Source of the DNA: Massariosphaeria phaeospora
Taxonomy: Eukaryota; Ascomycota; Dothideomycetes; Pleosporales
Assembly (NCBI GenBank): GCA_011032825.1
Contig: JAADJZ010000003.1
Span: 310,001 to 374,000 of the forward strand
DNA: 64,000 nucleotides
Direction: 5' to 3'
The position numbers and the translations under genes are program-made. Positions 56,386 to 64,000 of the stretch are shown piece after piece. Under the pieces are notes generated by a model, which did no database searches, had not been told where the DNA came from, and saw only the letters and a program-made list of their open reading frames with translations. Each line of letters starts with the position of its first letter. The first letter of the stretch is position 1.

Positions 56386-58470
56386 GATGGGCATGGACAA
56401 ACGAAAATCGAAGAAACGTCGTCCACGCCTAATCTTGCAGCAAGGTCAGCATGCTGTCATTGAACGAAAGATCCAGCCATGAACTCACAGCCTCCGAAAT
56501 GCGAGAAATGCTGCTGATATGGCCGGCGGAGTGCAAACGATAAGCGGTTTGCATCAGCCAGCAGTGTCAAACTGCGGCGATGCGTGTAGACGGCGGAGTT
56601 CCATCGAAAGCTACATGGTTAGTGCTGTAACGACCCTGCATTGAATGCAGTCCGAGATTAGTCCATTGAGATCAAGTCCGATGTGGATATAGAGCTGAGA
56701 AGAGCTGGACGAGGGCTCGACTCTCGATCTTGCTCAAGACCCAGCAATGCTGAAGGTCAAGCCGGAAGACCGGGGAAGATCCATGGAAGATGTTAGCATA
56801 CACTGATGCCGGCGCCTCATCGAGGACGACCAGTGATCCAGTGTCCATCCAGTGTGGAAAGAAGACGAAATGAGAGAAGGCTGACGAAAGGTCTTGGGAA
56901 AAGCCCCAAGACGGGATATGCACCGGAATAGAGCGAAATCCGGACTCCCAGGAGATATAGCATGTCCGAAGGTGTTGCCAGTAGCCTGGGGGGAGTCTCG
57001 ATGCCATCGAAATCATTCCAATTTCGAACATTCGCAAGTCTCTCCACCCTCACCACTCTCAACACCACACACCCGTCAACAGCTTCAGAGCCACAAACCA
57101 AGGCTGCAGCTGAGTTTTCGTAGGGACCAGCGCAACCAGACTTAGTAAAACATTTCCCAGCCCTGACCTCCCCAGCCGCAAGCAAAGATATAGCTCCAAC
57201 GAGCATCACAAAGCTAAAAGGGCGGCCACTCGTGACAATGTCCGTTGTGTCTGTGCGTGGTTATCCCACAGGTGCCTATCTGGATATACAAGGAGAATGA
57301 CACGTCCGACGGATCAGGATGTAATGATGAAAGAAATGACAAGAAGCGAAAAAACTCTTGAATATTCTTGAAAGGAATGAATCTCGATGGCACCGAGGAG
57401 AATGACTGAGATGGAATCGTTGACGACTTGACCATATCGAGAGACGATATAGGCATTGCGCGATGTTCCTGACTCCATGGCATTGTCAAACAAGGGCGGA
57501 TGCCCAAAGAAAATTAACGAACTGCGATCTCCTGGAAGTCCGGCTGGAATAACACGAAGGAAACACCTGGAACAAGGGATTCCATCCGGGAGGATTGATA
57601 CCTGCCAGCACGGTGCATGTCCAAAGGCCTGAATCCAGTATGTGGGATGTACACCTCTTGCCCAGCGCTGTTGGCTGTCCCGAATGCGTCTATCTCCAAC
57701 GATATATGCCGACCGATGTTCCAGACAAAGACAACAGCGACTGTTGTTCGCTACAGCCTACCGCGAAAGCCAGAGGATGTGTATGGGGGTGCGAGGTACG
57801 GAGATGCGCGTTCGAGGATCGTCGTAGATCTGTGGAAGATCCAAAGGTTAGCTGGTGTTATTCGAAGACAGATCACACATACCTTCTCAAGCTCCATGAG
57901 GACCTGGTAGAGCAGCCATTGCCATATCCGCTCTCCTCAGCAAAGGAAATACCTGTTCCAGTTGTCCGGCGTACGTTGACGAAGCGATGATATCGTATAA
58001 GGACGGATGCGCCCTCAAATGCGGAAGATGCACTCCTGAATTGCTGGCGCAGCAATGCCATTGCAAAAAGAGGCAGGCGCCCTGGAAGGCGGAAGGTGTG
58101 TGGTGTAGGTATATGTATGAATCGTAGGAGGGGCGAGTGCGGCTATCTCCCCTTCCCAATGAGATAGCTGTGACCGGCAAGAGCAGGGATGAAAATATTG
58201 TCCGAGGAGAGAATCGGCCTCGGAAAACGGAAGGTGCGGATGCGGACATGAGCGTGGTATCCTGGCGTAGGGATGCCATCAATGTGGCCATCAATGTGCC
58301 ATCGAAGGCGGACGGGCGTGGGTGGTATAGGTGGGAAGCGGCATCGTATTCGCTGTCCCAGTAAGAGCTATATTCGAAGGTGTCCGTCCGCCTCGGGATT
58401 CAGGATGTTGTGTAAGGAAGGCCGCACCCTCAAAGGAGAGAGGTCGGTGGCGGCCCAGCTGGTGGAGTGA
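56386..58470. other. No gene recognised; short diverged repeats
   Basis: GGAAGGTG(C/T)G-type words near 58095, 58230 and 58375 hint at a further diverged array of ~140 bp units. Otherwise only short frames. Confidence 0.4.
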
Positions 58471-59780
58471 CTGATCACCGCAAGCTCAACCAGCGTTGTA
58501 GAAGTCGCCCGACGACCTTTCTGAAGTTGTGGAAGACGTTTCGACCAGCTGTGTAGAAGTCGCCCGACGACCTTTCCGAAGTTTTGAAAGACGTTGTGAC
58601 CTTGCTGTCGCCGCAGGCTTGAGCGAGGTCGTTGAGATATCCCCTTGTCGACGCAGGCTTGCGATGTCGTTGGCGGCCCAGCTCGTGGAGGCGCGGATCA
58701 CCAAGCTCAACCAGGAAGGCGGCAGCGTTGTAGAGTCGCCGACGACGTTTCTGAAGTTGTTAAGACGTCGAGATACCTTCATGGCGACGCAGGGTTGAGG
58801 AAGGTCTATGGCGGCCGAGCTGGATCATCGCAAGCTCAAACAGAAAGGCGGCAGCGTTGTAGAGGTCGCCCGCGACGTTCCTGAAGTTGTTGAGACGTTG
58901 AGATACCTTCGTGTCGAAGCAGGCTTGAGAGATGTCCTTCAGATCCCTTCTTGTCGACGTAGGCTTGAGAGAGGTCGTCGGCGGCAAGCTCAACCAGGAA
59001 GGCGGGAGCGTTGTAGAAGTCGCCGACGACGTTGCTGAAGTTGTTAAAGACGTTGAGATACCTTCCTTCCTGTCGACGCAAGCTTGGAAGAGGCGTCGAG
59101 ATAGTCGTTCTTGTCGACACACGCTTGAGAGGCGGCCCAACTGATGGAGCGGCTGATCACCAAGGTCGACGAGGAAGGCGGCGGCAGTGTTGTATAAGTT
59201 GCCGACGACGTTTCTGAAGTTGTTGAAGACGTTGAGATATCTTCTTGTCGACGCAGGCTTGGGAGAGGGCGTCGAGATAGCCGTTCTTGTCGACGCAGGA
59301 TTGAGAGGTCGTTGGCGGCCCAGCTGGTGGAGCGGCGGACCACCAAGCTCGACGAGGAAGGCGGCGGCAGTGTTGTACAAGTTGCCGACGACGTTTCTGA
59401 AGTTGTTCAAGATGTTGAGATATATTGTTGTCGACGCAGGCTTGAGGGGTCGTTGGCGGCCCAGCTGGGGGAGCGGCTCAGCTGGTGGAATGGTTGATCA
59501 CTAAGCTCAACGACGAAGGCGGCAGCTTGTAGAGGTCGCTCAGCGAGGTTTCTGAAGTTGTTGAGCACGCCGAGATTGCCTGTCGCGAGGTTGCAGGCTT
59601 GGGAGGTGGTTGACGGCCCAGCTGGCGGAGCTGCCGATTGCCGCAGTCTCGCCCCGAGAGATGTAGCGCTCAAGAAGTCGCCCGACGACGTTTCTGAGGT
59701 TGTAGGAGCACGCCGAGATTGCCTGTGAGGTCGTTGCAAGCCCGGAAGAGGCTCTGGAGTAAGTTTCGCTATCGCTGCGA
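58470..59780. repeat. Tandem array, ~130-190 bp unit, about 9 copies
   Basis: GACGACGTTTCTGAAGTTGT and variants recur near 58517, 58575, 58740, 58870, 59025, 59200, 59388, 59540 and 59685. Each is followed by a GAAGACGTTGAGATA block, CTTGTCGACGCAGGCTTGAG, a GGCGGCCCAGCTGGTGGAGC block and ATCACCAAGCTCAACCAGGA. Confidence 0.9.
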
Positions 59781-60159
59781 CCGCAACTGCGACGGTTACA
59801 GAGGAACAAAGGTCGGGGAAGAGGTTGTTGAGGTCGTAGAGCTCGCCAGTATCACTCTTGAGGTGCTCCCCAGCTGGTGGGGGCTCAGGACGGCGGGTGA
59901 GAGGGTGAGAGAGGTTGGAACGCCCCCAGGCCCGATTTTCACGCCGTGAAAGCTTAGGACGACGTCAATGAGGCTGCAGAGGGTATTGTGAGGCTGCTGA
60001 AGAAGATGCGCAGGTTTTTTGACCCATATCTCGTCGTCGTGGGTGGTGGGAGGTGGGGTGGGGGTGAGGTTCTCTAGCCAAACCTCCAAATCTTGTGATC
60101 TTGGCCCGAGCGCCCGCCCCCCAGATGTTGCCGGCGAACCCCAAGTGACCCCCAACACC

Positions 60160-61020
60160 ACGAATAATGGTCGGAGAGCTTTCGGATAACGTCGACGTGA
60201 ATCAGAGGCCATGGTTTACCCCCCGCAGACGCTTTCACGGCTTGTCTAGGACGCTGTGGGGGAATGCCGGCTCCCCGGGCGAAATGCTTCCCCTCACCCG
60301 CCGATGTCAAGCTCGCCGCAAGCTCGCCGCAGACCCCGAGTGGCCCAGAACATCGCCAATAATGGTCGGAGGGTTTTCGGACAACGTCGACGAGAATCGG
60401 CGGGCATGGTTTACCTCCCGCAGTCTCTTTCACAGCATGCACCGAGCGCTGTGGGGGAATGCCGGCTCACCGAGGGTGAAGGCTTTGCCGCCGGCCTGCC
60501 GCCAGGGCGCCCGTTTGGGGCTCGCCGCAAACCCCCATGGCCCACATCTCCACGAAGAATTGTCTGGCGGTTTGCAAAATACGATCAGGCTCTTCGGCAG
60601 CCCTGGTTTACCCCCTGCAGCTGCTTTCACGGCATGCACAGAGCGCTGTGGGGGGATGGCGGCTCACCAAGTGCGAAGGCCTTGCCGGCCGCCCGCTCCT
60701 TTGGAGCTCGCTGCAAAGCCCCCAGGACCCGCATCTTCACCATCAACACTCTACGGGCTTTCGTAATAGGCTCAGGCTCTTCAGCGGCCCTGTTTTACCC
60801 CCTACATCTGCTTGCACGGCATGCAAAGGTCGCTGTGGGGGAAAACCGCCCCTGTGAAGCTCGCCGCAAATCCCCCAGGTCCCGCACCTCCACCACCAGC
60901 AATCTGATGGCTCGCGGAACAAGCTGAGGCTTCTCGGCAGCCCCGGTTTACCCCCCGCAGCTGCTTTCACAACTTCTATATCGCGCTGTGGGAGAATGCC
61001 GTTCTCCGGGGGGTCGTCTT
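60160..61020. repeat. Tandem array, ~155-200 bp unit, 5 copies
   Basis: CATGGTTTACCCCCCGCAGC and variants recur near 60210, 60408, 60603, 60789 and 60945. Each is followed by CTTTCACGGCATGCAC, a GCGCTGTGGGGGAATGCCGG block and a GCTCGCCGCAAACCCCC block. Confidence 0.9.
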
Positions 61021-61079
61021 CTTCGGTCACCTCACCCCGCCCACCCAGCGACCCAGTGCCTACCCTCTACCTCCGATCA

Positions 61080-63720
61080 CGACAACCACACCTATGAGCT
61101 TCAGCGACCTCGCGCGAGCTGTAGCACTTCACAGCGAAGAGTGTGAGCTTCTGGCGAGCGGTCAGGGGCTTGCAGCCTCCCACGGCTATGCCGCGAGCTT
61201 CTCGCGCTCCAAACTGCCTGGCGGGGATCTGACATGACAATCACATCTGGGGAAGTATGAGCGACCTGGCGCGAGCTCACCCTCCACAGCGATGACAGCG
61301 AGCCTCTCGCGAGCGGTCAGGGACTCGCCGTAGCTCCATGGCCGATGCTGCGAGCTACTCGCGCTTCGAACCGCCCGCCAGAGCTCCAGGAGCCTCAGCT
61401 CCCGCCCACAATCTCCGACACAACAATCACATCTGGGGAAGTATCAGTGGCCTCGCGCCATCTTCTCGCGAGCGGTCGGGAGCTCGCCGCAGCTCTAGGG
61501 CCTATACTCAAGGGGTTTTCGTGCTTCGGACCGTCAACCAGAGCTCCAGGAGCCCGAGCCCCGCTCACGATCTACGACATGACAATCACAACCGGGGAAG
61601 TTTTGGCGACCTTGCGGGATACCTAGCACTTCACAACATTAAGAGCGAGCCTCTCGCGCGTGGCCAGGGGCTCGCCCTAGCGCCAGAGCCGACGCTGCGA
61701 GCTTCTCGCGTTTCGAACCGCCCACCAAAGCTCTAGGAGCCCCAGCTCCCGCTCACAATATCCGACACGGTAATGACATCTGGGGAAGTTTCGGCGACCT
61801 CGCGGGATATCTAGCAATTCACAACGACGAGAGCGAGCCTCTCGCGTGGTCAGGGGCTCGCCGCGAGCTTTTCCCGCCCTATACTGTCGACCGGTGGTGC
61901 TTCAGAGCCCGACTCCCTCACAAGACCTCCGACGAGACAATCACAACTGGGGAAGTTTGGGGGACCTTACCTAGCACTTCATATTGATGAGAGCGAGGGT
62001 CTCGCGCGTGGTCAGGGGCTCGCCGCAAGCTTTTCCCGCCCCATCATGTCGGCCAGTACTTTAGGGCCCAACTCCCACTCACGACCTCCGACAGGACAAT
62101 TACAGCTTGGGAAGTTCGGGGCGACCTCGCGCGATGTCTAGCACTCTATGGCAACGACAGGAACTTTCCTTCGCCTGGTCAGGGGCTCGCCGGATCTTTT
62201 CGCGACCCAAACTGTCGACCGGCGCTTTCGGGGCCCCAACTCCCACTCACAATCTCCAACAAGACAATCACATCTGGGGAAGTTTCGGTGATCTCGGCTC
62301 AATGCGTACTTCTTGATGGCCACGGCAGGGAGCTTCTCGCGCGTGGTTAGGAGCTCGCCACATCTTCAGCGACTGGGCTGCGAGCTTTCGGCGCTCCAAA
62401 CACCCACTACGAACTCCGAGGGTAGCAATCACATCTGGAAAGTATCAACGACCCCACAACATGCCTTACAATCCCCGCCGACGCCAGCCAGCTCTTCGAT
62501 CGCGGTCAGGGCTCGCGGCATCTTCGGCGAAACGACACATATGCCCCGGCCCTTCTCTCTGGCGACGTGATCTTGCCAGGAGAGTTTTTGCGCCTCAATA
62601 ACATATTTAGCATCTCGCGATGACGACAGCAAGCTTCTCGCGCATAGTTAGGGGCCCGCCGCTGCTCAATCGATATGTTGTGAGCTTTCCGTGCTCAATC
62701 AAGAGGACCCAAGTTCCACCCACAAACCTTCATCGGCGACATGGATTGAATGCAATTCTTTTGCGATTTCGAGACACACTCAGCACACAAATGCAACGAA
62801 AAATCGATATCTGAGTTCATTCGGGTATGGCTGTAGCTCCAGCGACTATGCTGTCAGCCTTTCCACGCTCATAACCATCCACAAGGCCATACCCGCCTCA
62901 GCGGCCCGACGGTGCCATTTACGCTTGCAGCGTTTAGCAGACCACAAGGACTATAACGAGATCTCTATGCGCTCTCGGAAGCTCGCCGAGATTCCCGTCA
63001 CTCGAGCGACTGCGGACTTTCCGCGCAAAACCACCCACACGGCCACAGTCGCATTCGCCTTCGCCTTCCGGCGACGCTCAAGTTTAGAGGGGTTTACGAC
63101 GTCGGGATATACATGGCACTCGATAACAGCGAAGGCGAGTTCCTTCTCGTACGGCCAGGGGCTCGCTGCCGTCCTGGTGTTGAGGCTGCGACTTTCCGCG
63201 CTCGGATCCGCCGCAGTCGGAAGCGCTGTCCCCGCGACCCTTCATGTCCACACAATTCGGCAGCTGTACTGCATGCTCAACACACAACGGAGGCCATGGG
63301 AGCTTCTGCTTGGGCTTTTAGGGGTTACTTTAGGAGTTGGCCGTCGTCCTATCGGGGAAGCTGCTAACTTTCCACACTTAGATTTGTCTTCGCGGACCTT
63401 CACATTGCCAAGTTGGCATCTATACACATACGCGACACACTACCATGGATATGGAAGCTTCCTGCTCGGGCGTTTAGGTTTTGGCCGTCGTCTTATCGGC
63501 GTAGCTGCTGACTTTCTACACTCAGATCTCTCTCCACGGTCCCTTCCCATTATCAAGTTTGGCATCCTTACGCGTGCGCAGCACACAACAATGCCGTTGG
63601 GAAGTATTTGCTCGGGCATTGAGATGTTGGCCGTCGTCTTATTGACGAGGCTGCTGACCTTTTACTCTCAGATCCATCCTCAGGACACCAGCCGACCCCG
63701 CACCCCCGCATAGATCCCCG
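61080..63720. repeat. Tandem array, ~145-190 bp unit, about 15 copies, progressively diverging
   Basis: Left half: GACAATCACATCTGGGGAAG followed by T(T/A)TC(G/A)GCGACCT recurs near 61226, 61423, 61578, 61766, 61934, 62095, 62263 and 62426, with AGCTTCTCGCGCG and GGTCAGGGGCTCGCC blocks between. Right half: the same CTCGCC / GCTGCGA(G)CTTTC / CGCGCTC order persists near 62830, 63003 and 63168. It turns into GGCCGTCGTC(C/T)TATCGG, GCTGCTGACTTT and CACTCAGAT near 63330, 63484 and 63630. Hence I treat it as one family changing gradually along the array. Confidence 0.85.
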
Positions 63721-64000
63721 CATCCCCACAACATGCACAACATTTACGTCTGGAGTTCCCAACGGCATCTTGGCATGCTTAGCACGCCACAACGGCGACG
63801 GCTCTGCCGCAAGCGCTTCTCGTCCTGATACTGATCGAATTACGGAGTTTCGCGCTCAAGCCAGGACGTCCACATGTGACCTCGTGACCCTGCTGGCAAT
63901 ATACCTGTCTAGATTGTTTTGAGGCATTACCACGTCTCTACCAAACAGCGACAATGTCGAGACCCTTAGCGAGCCTTCAAACCATCGCTGCCTCCCGTTA
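63721..64000. other. Array flank, nothing recognised
   Basis: Probably a further diverged unit (CTTAGCACGCCACAACGGCGACG ending in GAGTTTCGCGCTCAAG); no gene. Confidence 0.4.

Noticed and set aside
55147..56400. 417-codon minus-strand frame
   Set aside because: Runs through a tandem array and repeats with it; Ser/Phe/Pro-rich low complexity and no start context.
58760..59410. 216-codon minus-strand frame with repeated NNFRNVVG
   Set aside because: Translation of array units; other copies of the unit are out of frame with it.
62691..63713. 340-codon plus-strand frame
   Set aside because: Also crosses array units; composition is that of the repeat and no family motif appears.

Overview
The window looks like nuclear DNA of a filamentous ascomycete (Pezizomycotina; a Dothideomycete is my guess). 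Genes are short and intron-poor. Introns are 50-80 bp with GTAAGT/GTATGT-type donors, CTAAC/CTGAC branch sites and YAG acceptors. TATA boxes are visible upstream of some genes. The recognisable proteins are typically fungal: a CFEM-like membrane protein, a GPI-anchored PLC-like phosphodiesterase, a GH24 lysozyme, a GNAT acetyltransferase and a hAT transposon.

Layout. 0-13.4 kb is a gene island: a mitochondrially targeted acidic protein, a PLC-like gene broken by two in-frame stops, two tandem members of an unrecognised protein family (4426-5049 and 5689-6339), an RG-rich protein, a locus with repeated exon-like modules, a CFEM-like membrane protein and a possible 53-aa protein. 13.5-31 kb is repeat-rich: ~150-175 bp tandem arrays, a decayed hAT transposon sitting inside one of them, a ~190 bp array, and a chimeric pseudogene fusing fragments of TATA-binding protein and the RNA polymerase II largest subunit. 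31-47.4 kb is a second gene island: two tRNA-like genes, each abutted at its 3' end by a ~1 kb interval bounded by terminal inverted repeats; a third member of the unknown family (34360-35144); the lysozyme; a 731-aa Ser-rich protein; the acetyltransferase; and a small membrane protein. 47.4-64 kb has no confident gene. It holds degenerate duplicated sequence and then a succession of unrelated tandem arrays with nucleosome-length units.

No operon or gene cluster is evident. The points most worth following are the three-paralogue family (shared C-terminal motif, and an intron at the same position and phase in two members), the parallel tRNA/inverted-repeat architecture at 30.8-31.9 kb and 44.9-46.1 kb, the TBP-RPB1 chimera, and the many independent arrays of 150-200 bp units. 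All gene models were read by eye, so splice sites and starts are predictions.
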